Shown here: positions 40,584-48,917 of the stretch, one piece after another
Numbering within the stretch: position 1 is the first letter of the stretch
How the letters are laid out: every line of letters starts with the position of its first letter
Origin: an uncultured Aquimarina sp.
GTDB taxonomy: Bacteria; Bacteroidota; Bacteroidia; Flavobacteriales; Flavobacteriaceae
Reading direction: 5' to 3'
Assembly (NCBI GenBank): GCA_947498705.1
Contig: CANMLW010000008.1
Location: 124,001 to 188,000 of the forward strand
Length of the DNA: 64,000 bases
The notes under the pieces: generated by a model
Told to the model about the DNA's origin: nothing
Databases searched by the model: none
Seen by the model: only the letters and a program-made list of their open reading frames with translations
Translations under genes and position numbers: made by a program

Positions 40584-41885
40584 ATGGAAAACCTTGATGC
40601 AGCAAGACTTCAAATGGCATTTACACTAATATTTCATATTGTTTTTGCTTGTATTGGTATGGTGATGCCTTTTTTTATGGTCGTATCACATTATAAATGG
40701 TTAAAAACACGTAACCAAGTATATCTAACGTTAACCAAGGCGTGGCAAAAAGGAGTAGCTATATTTTTTGTTACAGGTGCGGTTTCTGGAACTGCGTTAT
40801 CTTTTGAACTAGGATTATTATGGCCAGAATTTATGAAGCATGCAGGTCCAATTATTGGTATGCCTTTTTCGTTAGAAGGAGCTGCATTTTTTGTAGAAGC
40901 TATCGCACTGGGATTTTATTTATATGGATGGAACAAATTGCCAGAAAAATTTCATTGGGTTACCGGGATTATTATAGGCCTTTCTGGAGTAGCATCTGGG
41001 ATTTTGGTAGTGGCTGCGAATGGTTGGATGAACGCGCCTACTGGGTTTGATTATATAGACGGTAAATTTACGAATATAGATCCGGTACAAGCAATGCTAA
41101 ACCCAGCTTGGTTTACACAGGCATTGCATATGACTCTTGCTGCCTTTACCGCTACAGGGTTTGCAGTAGCTGGGATTCATGCGTATCAGGTATATAAGAA
41201 ACGAAAAATAGAGTTGCATACCAAAGCCTTTAAAATAGCCTTAACTTTTGCCGCAGTTGCTGCTATATTGCAACCCATTAGTGGAGATATTTCTGCAAAA
41301 GATATAGCAGAACGACAACCTGTTAAATTAGCCGCTATGGAGGCGCATTACCATACCGAAAAAGGAGCACCATTGTATGTTGGAGGTATTGTAAATGAAG
41401 AAACGCAAGAAGTAAGCTATAAAATCGCTTTACCAGGAATGCTCTCTTTTCTTGCTTTTGGAGATTTTGATGCAGAGGTAAAAGGACTAAATGATTTTCC
41501 AGAAGATGAGCGCCCAAACGTGCCTATGGTACATTATGCATTTCAAATCATGGTGGGAATAGGTTCCCTATTATTTCTTGTGGGGATTCTATATTTTGTA
41601 TCATTAAAAAAGAAAAAATGGTTAAACAATAATAAGTATTGGTTGTTATTTGTATTGGTGGCTCCTTTAGGTTTTATCGCTCTCGAAGCCGGGTGGATTG
41701 TTACCGAAGTAGGAAGACAACCCTGGATTATCCATAAGATCATGAGAACCAAAGATGCCGTAACACCCATGCCAGGGATAGTAGTGAGCTTTTATACCTA
41801 TATAGTAGTATACTTAACATTATCGGTTGCGGTAACCTGGCTAATGCTTCGACAGATAAAAGTACTAAACCATTCAAATCACTAG
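40584..41885 (+). CDS. cydA: Cytochrome bd ubiquinol oxidase subunit I
   Basis: This 433-residue, nine-helix haem-bearing subunit of the bd quinol oxidase has axial-ligand candidates His18 (LIFHIVF) and His in QALHMTLAAF near residue 186, and conserved GRQPW near 379-383. It lacks the long Q-loop insertion of the E. coli protein, matching the short CydA/CIO type. The oxidase reduces O2 with high affinity at low oxygen. cydB follows after 2 bp. Confidence 0.95.
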   Translation: MENLDAARLQMAFTLIFHIVFACIGMVMPFFMVVSHYKWLKTRNQVYLTLTKAWQKGVAIFFVTGAVSGTALSFELGLLWPEFMKHAGPIIGMPFSLEGAAFFVEAIALGFYLYGWNKLPEKFHWVTGIIIGLSGVASGILVVAANGWMNAPTGFDYIDGKFTNIDPVQAMLNPAWFTQALHMTLAAFTATGFAVAGIHAYQVYKKRKIELHTKAFKIALTFAAVAAILQPISGDISAKDIAERQPVKLAAMEAHYHTEKGAPLYVGGIVNEETQEVSYKIALPGMLSFLAFGDFDAEVKGLNDFPEDERPNVPMVHYAFQIMVGIGSLLFLVGILYFVSLKKKKWLNNNKYWLLFVLVAPLGFIALEAGWIVTEVGRQPWIIHKIMRTKDAVTPMPGIVVSFYTYIVVYLTLSVAVTWLMLRQIKVLNHSNH

Positions 41886-41887
41886 AT

Positions 41888-42925
41888 ATGTTATACGTTG
41901 TATTGTTTTTTTTAGCTTTTTCTCTTTATCTATATGTGGTATTAGGAGGAGCTGATTATGGAGCGGGAATAGTAGAACTATTCTCGTCTGAAGAAAATCA
42001 AAAAATTACAAAAAAAACGATTTATAGAGTGATGGGGCCTGTTTGGGAGGCCAATCATATCTGGGTGATAATTTTGATTGTGATCCTATGGATTGCATTT
42101 CCCGAGTATTATAATATAATGGTAATTAGTTTGCATATCCCGCTTACTATAGTGTTGTTAGGAGTAACTTTAAGAGGAGTTGCTTTTGTATTTAGACACT
42201 ATGATGCGGTAATAGATAAGTCTCAAAAGCTATATGATCAAATGTTTAAAGTATCAAGTCTTATTACTCCGATCTTTTTGGGAATTGTTTTTGGTGCATT
42301 AATTAGCGGAAACATCAAAATAACTGATGATATCAGCACATTGACTTTTTATGATGCTTTTATAGCGCCTTGGTTTAATGCGTTTAGTATACTAGTAGGA
42401 TTGTTTTTTGCGGCACTTTGTGCTTTCTTATCTTCTGTCTTATTAATCGGAGAATCAGAATCTGGAAAAGAGAATATCTATATTAGAAAGTCTGCGATAG
42501 CCGCTATTGTAGTTTTTGTAGTTGGTTTTGTGACATTAGGGTATGGGTATCTAATCGATAACGTATTTATTAATGGTTTTGTTAGCAATCCTTTTGCATT
42601 GATTTGTGTAACCTTATCTGCAGTATTATTAATCCCTTTATGGAAAATGATTAGAAAAGGAAATAAGGTTTGGAGTAGATCCTTTGCTGGCTTACAGGTG
42701 TTCTTTATTCTTTTAGCAGCATTGGGAGCTCATTTTCCTGATATTATTATCACTACAAATGGTAGTATTAATTTATTAGAAAATAGTGCTCCAGAAAGTG
42801 TTATTAAAGTACTTGGGATTTCTCTTATTATAGGAGGAGCAGTGATTTTACCGGGACTTTTTCATTTACTGAAATCATTTAAAATGATTAAAATTCTGGA
42901 TCGTGATAATAATCCTTTAATTTAA
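41888..42925 (+). CDS. cydB: Cytochrome bd ubiquinol oxidase subunit II
   Basis: This 345-residue multi-helix protein has the N-terminal LGGADYGAGIVELF and the VWEANHIWVI motif that mark CydB. It pairs with CydA to form the bd oxidase in the cytoplasmic membrane. The 2-bp gap to cydA indicates translational coupling. No cydX-like or cydCD genes are next to it. Confidence 0.94.
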   Translation: MLYVVLFFLAFSLYLYVVLGGADYGAGIVELFSSEENQKITKKTIYRVMGPVWEANHIWVIILIVILWIAFPEYYNIMVISLHIPLTIVLLGVTLRGVAFVFRHYDAVIDKSQKLYDQMFKVSSLITPIFLGIVFGALISGNIKITDDISTLTFYDAFIAPWFNAFSILVGLFFAALCAFLSSVLLIGESESGKENIYIRKSAIAAIVVFVVGFVTLGYGYLIDNVFINGFVSNPFALICVTLSAVLLIPLWKMIRKGNKVWSRSFAGLQVFFILLAALGAHFPDIIITTNGSINLLENSAPESVIKVLGISLIIGGAVILPGLFHLLKSFKMIKILDRDNNPLI

Positions 42926-42937
42926 TCGTAAGATTAC

Positions 42938-42945
42938 TATATTTG
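42938..42945 (+). promoter_or_regulatory. TAnnTTTG promoter element of tRNA-Pro(GGG)
   Basis: TATATTTG lies 15 bp upstream of the mature tRNA 5' end, exact to the TAnnTTTG consensus and at a spacing normal for a tRNA with a short leader. Confidence 0.55.
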
Positions 42946-42960
42946 CAATCTTAAATTTTT

Positions 42961-43035
42961 CGGGTAGTAGCTTAGTCCGGTTAAAGTGCTGGTCTGGGGG
43001 ACCAGAGATCGGAGGTTCGAATCCTCTCTACCCGA
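42961..43035 (+). tRNA. tRNA-Pro (anticodon GGG)
   Basis: A 75-nt cloverleaf begins CGGGTAG and ends CTACCCG plus A73. The anticodon stem is CTGGT/ACCAG and the loop CTGGGGG gives GGG. C1-G72 and A73 fit tRNA-Pro. The CCA is not encoded. With the UGG isoacceptor 3.3 kb away on the other strand, this window holds two of the expected tRNA-Pro genes. Confidence 0.94.
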
Positions 43036-43036
43036 C

Positions 43037-43067
43037 AAAAAGAGGCCTTGAAAAGGCCTCTTTTTTT
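43037..43067 (+). terminator. Terminator of tRNA-Pro(GGG)
   Basis: AGAGGCCTT and AAGGCCTCT form a stem with a 3-nt loop, extended by A-T pairs and followed by a run of T. It begins 2 bp after the tRNA. Confidence 0.88.
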
Positions 43068-43136
43068 ATACTAATATTTTGATTAGATTTAGTGTTGTTA
43101 GTAATACCTTAAGAAAAAAGTTTCTGAACATAAGTA

Positions 43137-43388
43137 ATGATATTAAATCAAATACAAAACATTCCAGAAGAATATTCAGAAGTACAATACAATCATAAGA
43201 AATATAGTATTGTAAAAGAAACTTTTAATAACGGGCAATCATATAAAATATATGCAGAAGAATTGGGAGGAAAAGATTTTATAAGCTTAAATTATTATAG
43301 AATGTCTCATGAAAATGTGTTGAAACCTTGTGAAATGCCAAAAGAAAAAGTAATTCATTTTTTAAATAACTACCAACCGATATTATAA
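43137..43388 (+). CDS. Small protein of unknown function preceding an aldo/keto reductase
   Basis: This 83-residue protein has no signal or membrane segment and a mixed sequence (YKIYAEELGGKDFISLNYY). Its stop overlaps the ATG of the aldo/keto reductase by one base, so the two are translationally coupled. I do not recognise the family. Confidence 0.7.
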   Translation: MILNQIQNIPEEYSEVQYNHKKYSIVKETFNNGQSYKIYAEELGGKDFISLNYYRMSHENVLKPCEMPKEKVIHFLNNYQPIL

Positions 43389-44332
43389 TGTTTTTAGGAT
43401 TAGGAACAGCCGCTCTGGGGCGGCCACAATATATTAATATTCGACAAGAAAACGTTTCGAATCAAAACCTAGAAGATTTTAAACAAAACGGTTTTCGAGT
43501 ATTAGAAGAAGCTTATAAAATTGGAATACGATATTTTGATACCGCGCCGGGGTATGGACTTGCAGAAAATTTATTGTTAGAGTGGGTAAAGACAAAAAAT
43601 GATCCCACTATTCATATAGCAACAAAATGGGGCTATACCTATGTAGCCAATTTTGATGCCAATGCTAAAATTCATGAAGTAAAAGAGCATAGTTTAACAA
43701 AGTTGAATGAGCAATGGGAAGTTTCAAAATCGTTTTTGCCGTATATAAAAGTGTACCAAATTCATTCTGCAACATTAGAGACCATGGTGCTCGAGAATTC
43801 AGTTATTTTAGAAAGGTTAGCTTTTTTGAAAGAAACATATAATCTAAAAATTGGAATAACAACTACTGGCGCCAATCAAGTCGAAGTTATTAAAAAAGCG
43901 TTAGGTGTTTCGGTAAATGGTAATCAATTATTTGATACTTATCAGGTTACATACAATATCCTTGATCAGAGTATAAGAGAGGTTTCAGAAGTTTTAGATA
44001 ACCAAAAAAAACAGCTAGTTATAAAAGAAGCAATGGCCAACGGACGATTGTTCGAAAATAGTACTTATAAGTACTATGATAAGTTATATAAGGTGTTGGA
44101 AATGTTGGCAAAAAAATATGAAGTAGGGATAGATGCAATAGCTCTTAATTTTTGTAAATGTACACTGCCAAATGCTAAAATACTTAGTGGTGCTGCCTCT
44201 ATAGCACATATAAAACAAAATGCACAAGCAACCACTTTTAGGTTAACAACCGATGAAATATTACTGCTAAGCACTTTTGAAGTAGATCCTACCCTATATT
44301 GGCAAGAAAGAAAGCAATTAGCCTGGAACTAA
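43388..44332 (+). CDS. Aldo/keto reductase
   Basis: This 314-residue TIM-barrel oxidoreductase has YFDTAPGYGLAENLL near residues 49-63, where the catalytic Asp and Tyr of the family lie, and HIATKWGYTY near 77. The expected catalytic Lys (in the ATKW segment) and His are in family positions. NADPH-dependent reduction of aldehydes or ketones is likely, substrate unknown. It is coupled to the small protein upstream. Confidence 0.88.
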   Translation: MFLGLGTAALGRPQYINIRQENVSNQNLEDFKQNGFRVLEEAYKIGIRYFDTAPGYGLAENLLLEWVKTKNDPTIHIATKWGYTYVANFDANAKIHEVKEHSLTKLNEQWEVSKSFLPYIKVYQIHSATLETMVLENSVILERLAFLKETYNLKIGITTTGANQVEVIKKALGVSVNGNQLFDTYQVTYNILDQSIREVSEVLDNQKKQLVIKEAMANGRLFENSTYKYYDKLYKVLEMLAKKYEVGIDAIALNFCKCTLPNAKILSGAASIAHIKQNAQATTFRLTTDEILLLSTFEVDPTLYWQERKQLAWN

Positions 44333-44413
44333 CTGTAATAAAAAAATCAACCCCACTTTGTATACTAATTTAGTTAATTAACTTTTTTTGAGTTAATCAA
44401 GAAACCTCGATAT

Positions 44414-44445
44414 ATACCTCATACATGTTAAAAAGTATGAGGTAT
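44414..44445. terminator. Hairpin between convergent genes
   Basis: An 11-bp perfect stem ATACCTCATAC/GTATGAGGTAT with a 10-nt loop lies between the ends of the aldo/keto reductase (plus) and the decarboxylase-like gene (minus). No long T run follows on either strand, so termination efficiency is uncertain. Confidence 0.5.
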
Positions 44446-44525
44446 AATTACCCAGTATGCCTATATCAAGATAATTTATTTAGTTATATGAAGTAGGGTT
44501 GAACGCATTTAATATATAATTGGCT

Positions 44526-45752
44526 TTAAGAGTTCTTTTCTAATATTTCTGGAGGACAGGTGCTAATATCTGTTCCGTAATGGCGATAATGATCACAAGT
44601 ATTAATTTCTGGAGCTTTTCCTTCCTGAAATAGTAGTATGATATCTGACCCGCCAAATAAGAAATACCCAAACTCATCTCCTTTTTCTACAGTTGCATTT
44701 TCTCCTGCTTGCGCTGTCATATTAACAGAGGATACCTGACACATTCCTACCGGAATGACCGCAACAATCCCCATATCTCCATAAGGTGATTGAGAGGTGT
44801 CTATAGTTACAATTCCTCTTGCTTGTGTAAATTCATACCCTCCTTCAGAATTATCAGGAGCATCGAATTGCCTATCTTTTAAATTGACTTCCAGATACGT
44901 TAATCCTTGTACAGCATAGCATTCTTTTAAAATTCCTGCTACTGGTGTATGAAACCTATGATAAGAATATGGACCTAAAAAATAATGTACAAAAGTACCA
45001 TTAGCAAAGGCATTTGCATATTGACTGTCTTTTAGTAATTCTGGAATACTTGCAAACTTATGAGTCTTTTTCATCGTAATCTCCGGAATTGTAGAGTTTT
45101 CATCAATTTGATACATCATTCTATAGGTACAATCTGCCGGAGAAGTTATTGTGGTATTATCCTTAGGATTGGCAATAGGCCGTAACCCAGGATTTAATTC
45201 ACGAGAGAAAAATTGATTAAAAGTTTGCCAACCGCCAGGTCTGTTTGGTTTGCCATCGATCATCGAATCTTGTATTCGGTATTTTGGCGAGTATTTTATA
45301 AAGGATTCTAAAATTTCATCATTAAAAGAATCTGTAGTATTTAGAAAACTTCCCCATAAATTAGCATAACCAACCAACCATTTACTAAACCAGTCTATGT
45401 TTTGTACAATGGTACTTTCATTAGGTCCTACTTCTTGATCTATTAAATAATAAAAATGGCAAAGCCTGTCATACACCTCTTGAGAATTACCTGTTTTTGG
45501 ATCTTTCCAGGCAGGATTATTACTTTGTTGAGGAATCCATGATGCGAATTCTTTTAAATAGGCACTATATTCATAAATATCAAGAGGCCATGATAAAATA
45601 TTGTATAGTTGAGTGTCCAGATTTGATTGTGCCGCTGACTTTGCCTTGCGTAAAGATGCCATTAGTAATTCAATAAAATTGCGGTCATAATTTGCTTTCT
45701 CATTAATAAAATCGATCGCGTGTTGAGATGTTTGTAACTCTTGTGTTTTCAT
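44526..45752 (-). CDS. Phosphatidylserine decarboxylase family protein
   Basis: This 408-residue protein has an N-terminal region typical of the tryptophan-decarboxylase/PsiD branch and a C-terminal PSD domain with YSYHRFHTPVAG near 262 (the catalytic His region). At the self-cleavage site it reads FLFGGSDIILLF near 380, so Ser is present but as GGSD rather than LGST. Mature enzymes use a Ser-derived pyruvoyl group; the substrate may be a lipid or amino acid. It precedes the haem lipoprotein at 45835-47184, facing away from the aldo/keto reductase. Confidence 0.8.
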   Translation of the reverse strand: MKTQELQTSQHAIDFINEKANYDRNFIELLMASLRKAKSAAQSNLDTQLYNILSWPLDIYEYSAYLKEFASWIPQQSNNPAWKDPKTGNSQEVYDRLCHFYYLIDQEVGPNESTIVQNIDWFSKWLVGYANLWGSFLNTTDSFNDEILESFIKYSPKYRIQDSMIDGKPNRPGGWQTFNQFFSRELNPGLRPIANPKDNTTITSPADCTYRMMYQIDENSTIPEITMKKTHKFASIPELLKDSQYANAFANGTFVHYFLGPYSYHRFHTPVAGILKECYAVQGLTYLEVNLKDRQFDAPDNSEGGYEFTQARGIVTIDTSQSPYGDMGIVAVIPVGMCQVSSVNMTAQAGENATVEKGDEFGYFLFGGSDIILLFQEGKAPEINTCDHYRHYGTDISTCPPEILEKNS

Positions 45753-45834
45753 GACTATACTGTTTTTTTTATGCTATAATTTCTAATAGGTTGTTAATTA
45801 GAAAATATACGTTGTTGTTAATTTGATTTTAGGA

Positions 45835-47184
45835 TTATTTAAAGTCATTAAGCGCAGCGTTTGCCGACCATAAAAAATCAAGTTGGAGCGTATCTTTACC
45901 ATAGTTTTGATTAAAAGCTACGTACCTATCTCCATTATAAAAGTTATTTACTTTTTTACTATTAAGAGGCCATCTTGCCTGGATATGACAGCTCATACAA
46001 TTCGTTTGGATTCCATAATTATTTTGTACAAGTTTTCCTTGATAGTACCCATCTTCATTTTCACCGAGCAATACCGGGCTGTCAGATCCGGCAGGTCCAA
46101 AACCTGCTTCCAGATAGGGATTATATGCATATAAAGATTCGCCTTCGTTTTTTCCGTTTATATATGGTTGTGTTGGCATTTTTGTAGAGTAGGCAGCTGT
46201 CATCGCATAGTGTGCCGAAGCTTGATCTAATGATACCTTACTTCGAAAAGATGCATGTAACTTAGAACTAGGAAACTTAGGATCATCTGGATATTGACTC
46301 CACCAGAAAGATTGCCATGTCCATCGGGTTGTTTCTTTGGTCATTACGTGCATTCCTACTAGAACAGCATAATCTCCGTGTTTAAAATCTCCAAAAGGTT
46401 CTGTAAAAGCTTTATCTACCTTAAAATGTATAAAATCAGAAATGACGAATTTACTTTTTCCATCTGCTTCTTCATTTTTTTCAACAATAGTAATTGAAGA
46501 ATTTGGCCATGAAGATTGCCCCCAGGTTCTAATAGTATCTTTAGGAGGCCCTTGCCATACATGAATAGTATTTTTATTACTGCCTTTTGATAAATTAACA
46601 GGTAAGAATACCGGTTTTATCATAATAGATCTTGATGGAAAACCAAGAATCTGACTGGCACCACTTTGGATTAGTGATTTTGCTACTTTTTGACTAAACA
46701 ATCCTTGCTCAACAACATGTTTTTCTGCGGCAGGACTATATTTTACAAAACCAGCAAGTTGTTTTTGGTTATTAGCACTACCATGACCTAGTTGATGAGG
46801 AAGAGTCAAGGGAAACAGATTGGTGTCACTAATAAGTTCTTCTGATTTTATCTGTTGAGGTGTTCTCCATGATTCGAAGATTCTTATTTTATGACCATTG
46901 GTGGTTTCTAATTTGGTTTTTGTAGTAAGACCTGCCCATATTTGCCATGCATGGGTGTAGATCCCCTCTATGTTTTTTGGATTCGAATAATCTTGTGTAT
47001 AGGCAATCAAGGTTGCTTCTGGAATAGGAAACCCATAGGTGGTAGGAAATGGTTGAGGCTCTATTTTACTATAGGGCTGAAGCTCGGTTTCGTCTTTTTT
47101 CTCATCACAGCTCGTAATCACTAAAAGAAAAATAGAGGTAATGGTTAATAATGCTACCAGAATTGTTTTTTGCTCATCTTTCAT
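45835..47184 (-). CDS. Mono-haem c-type lipoprotein of unknown function
   Basis: This 449-residue protein has a lipobox ending ...VITSC at about residues 21-25, so the mature protein is anchored at Cys. Near the C-terminus (about residue 400) the single haem-binding motif CMSCH is present, followed by ARWPLNSKKV. The central part is a large beta-rich domain without recognised motifs. It could be a periplasmic electron carrier or oxidase subunit. It follows on the minus strand upstream of the PSD-like gene after 82 bp. Confidence 0.75.
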   Translation of the reverse strand: MKDEQKTILVALLTITSIFLLVITSCDEKKDETELQPYSKIEPQPFPTTYGFPIPEATLIAYTQDYSNPKNIEGIYTHAWQIWAGLTTKTKLETTNGHKIRIFESWRTPQQIKSEELISDTNLFPLTLPHQLGHGSANNQKQLAGFVKYSPAAEKHVVEQGLFSQKVAKSLIQSGASQILGFPSRSIMIKPVFLPVNLSKGSNKNTIHVWQGPPKDTIRTWGQSSWPNSSITIVEKNEEADGKSKFVISDFIHFKVDKAFTEPFGDFKHGDYAVLVGMHVMTKETTRWTWQSFWWSQYPDDPKFPSSKLHASFRSKVSLDQASAHYAMTAAYSTKMPTQPYINGKNEGESLYAYNPYLEAGFGPAGSDSPVLLGENEDGYYQGKLVQNNYGIQTNCMSCHIQARWPLNSKKVNNFYNGDRYVAFNQNYGKDTLQLDFLWSANAALNDFK

Positions 47185-47391
47185 AAATAGATGTATTTAA
47201 TTGTTTAATGCTTTATAAATATCCAAAGAAGTTTTGGTGAAACATATTTCATCATATTTCACGAGTATATAATTAAGAGGTTTAAAAAGGTATTCTTTAG
47301 AGAAAAATATGCTTACTTTTAGATAGGTAAGATTGTTTTTTGCGACAGTACAGGTGAAGAATAAAGATATTATTAGGTAAAGGTTTTTGTT

Positions 47392-47910
47392 TTGAGAAAA
47401 GACTACAGTAAAATAGCATTTGGAGGAGGGTGCCATTGGTGTACAGAGGCAGTGTTTCTATCATTAAAAGGAGTTGATAGAGTAGAACAAGGGTATGTTG
47501 CTTCTATAGGCGACCATCATGATTTTTCTGAAGCAGTAATTGTTCACTTTAATGCAACTAAAATTACCATAGAAACCTTACTAAAAGTTCATTTGTATAC
47601 CCATAAAAGTACAAGTGATCATTCTATGCGAAGTAAATATAGATCTGCTGTTTATGTATATGATGAAACACAACAATTAGAAGCCTTAAAAAATATAAAA
47701 GCGTTACAAAAAGAATTTAATAATCAGTTAATTACCAAGGTGCTTCCTTTTGGGAGCTTTAAATTATCTAGAGAAGAAATTCAAAACTACTACTATAAAG
47801 ATCCCAAAAAGCCTTTTTGTGAGAATTTTATTAATCCAAAACTTAAAATATTATTAAGGCAGTTTTCTAAACAAGTCGATTTAGAGAAATTAAAAAGTAT
47901 TTCTTTATAG
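47392..47910 (+). CDS. msrA: Peptide-methionine (S)-S-oxide reductase
   Basis: This 172-residue protein carries FGGGCHWCTEAVF near residues 9-21, the MsrA active site (usually GCFWC), and further family blocks DHHDFSEAVIV and STSDHSMRSKYRSAVYV. It reduces methionine-S-sulfoxide in proteins. The start is a TTG; no ATG fits. The first Cys is the nucleophile; a Cys near residue 141 (PFCENF) might be the resolving Cys. It is not fused to MsrB. Confidence 0.85.
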   Translation: MRKDYSKIAFGGGCHWCTEAVFLSLKGVDRVEQGYVASIGDHHDFSEAVIVHFNATKITIETLLKVHLYTHKSTSDHSMRSKYRSAVYVYDETQQLEALKNIKALQKEFNNQLITKVLPFGSFKLSREEIQNYYYKDPKKPFCENFINPKLKILLRQFSKQVDLEKLKSISL

Positions 47911-47989
47911 ATGAATAATATGATAAATTTAATCTTATACTAGGATCACTATATTTAAGTGTTTAATCGATTAAAGAAAATATTTATTG

Positions 47990-48520
47990 ATGAAGGTTTT
48001 TGAGACAAAAAGATTAATAGTCGGTGTGTTGAAAGAAAGTGACCAAGAGATTTTTGTTGAGTTACTTTCGGATCCCAGAATTATCGACCCAGCACCACAT
48101 CAAAAGGTGGATATGGAGGAAGTTATAACGAAATTTGAGTTAAACTTAAAAGCCAGTAATATTCCAATAACAAATCAAGATAATATTTGGAGTGTATATG
48201 AAAAGAGAAGTTCAGAGATGATCGGTATAGGCGCTATATTAACAAATGATAAAGGAGATTGGGAACTGGGGTATAGATTTAGAGTGAAATATTGGGGACA
48301 TGGATTCGGATCTGAATTGGCTAATGGAATGATTAAGTATTGTTTTGAGAAACTAAATTTTGAAAAAATAACTGCAGACGTCGATGTTAAAAATATAGCA
48401 TCGGTTAAAATTCTCGAAAAAATTATGACTCCTGTATTAGAATTTAATAATGAAGAAGACAGGTGTATTGATAGACGTTATGAAATAAAAAGAGAAAACT
48501 GGTTGCAACGTCTTATCTAG
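47990..48520 (+). CDS. GNAT-family N-acetyltransferase (RimJ/RimL-like)
   Basis: This 176-residue protein starts at ATG 47990 (a TTG one codon upstream is also possible) with FETKRLIVGVLKESD, the RimJ-like N-terminus. The acetyl-CoA site lies in YWGHGFGSELANGMIKY, and ADVDVKNIASVKILEK is the typical motif for the C-terminal strand-helix. It probably acetylates a protein N-terminus or small molecule; target unknown. Confidence 0.82.
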   Translation: MKVFETKRLIVGVLKESDQEIFVELLSDPRIIDPAPHQKVDMEEVITKFELNLKASNIPITNQDNIWSVYEKRSSEMIGIGAILTNDKGDWELGYRFRVKYWGHGFGSELANGMIKYCFEKLNFEKITADVDVKNIASVKILEKIMTPVLEFNNEEDRCIDRRYEIKRENWLQRLI

Positions 48521-48917
48521 TCCATTACTTCATTAGAGTACAAAATGTGAATTTTGCAGGTCAAAGCATTCCTCAAGATGAGTTGACTATATAGATATTT
48601 TGCTAGCATAAATAATCTATAAGATAATTTTATAATGAAATGATACGTAACTTAACTTAACACAAAATGCTTTAGATAATGTCGTTGGTCTTTATAAATA
48701 TGTTGTTCAGGAGATAAGTTTAAAATCAAAAAAAATGTTCTTTATTTTCAAACCTTACACAAGTTTTAGTAAGGGAGTATATACAATCAATGTACCTTTT
48801 TTTTAGTAAGATAAAAACAATTGTTTAGTTGAATAAATTCATGTCGGAAATAGTATTCTAATCCCTTATCTTTAGACCTGTTGAATACGAATAAAAACCC
48901 CTAATTTTTAAATAAGC
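48521..48917. other. Intergenic region without identifiable genes
   Basis: This 397-bp AT-rich region precedes the VCBS lipoprotein. I see no convincing frame, RNA fold or repeat. The right end must carry the promoter of the lipoprotein gene. Confidence 0.4.

Noticed and set aside
47197..47436. 79-codon minus-strand frame between the haem lipoprotein and msrA
   Set aside because: It overlaps the start of msrA on the other strand and shows no family resemblance; it is a shadow or chance frame.
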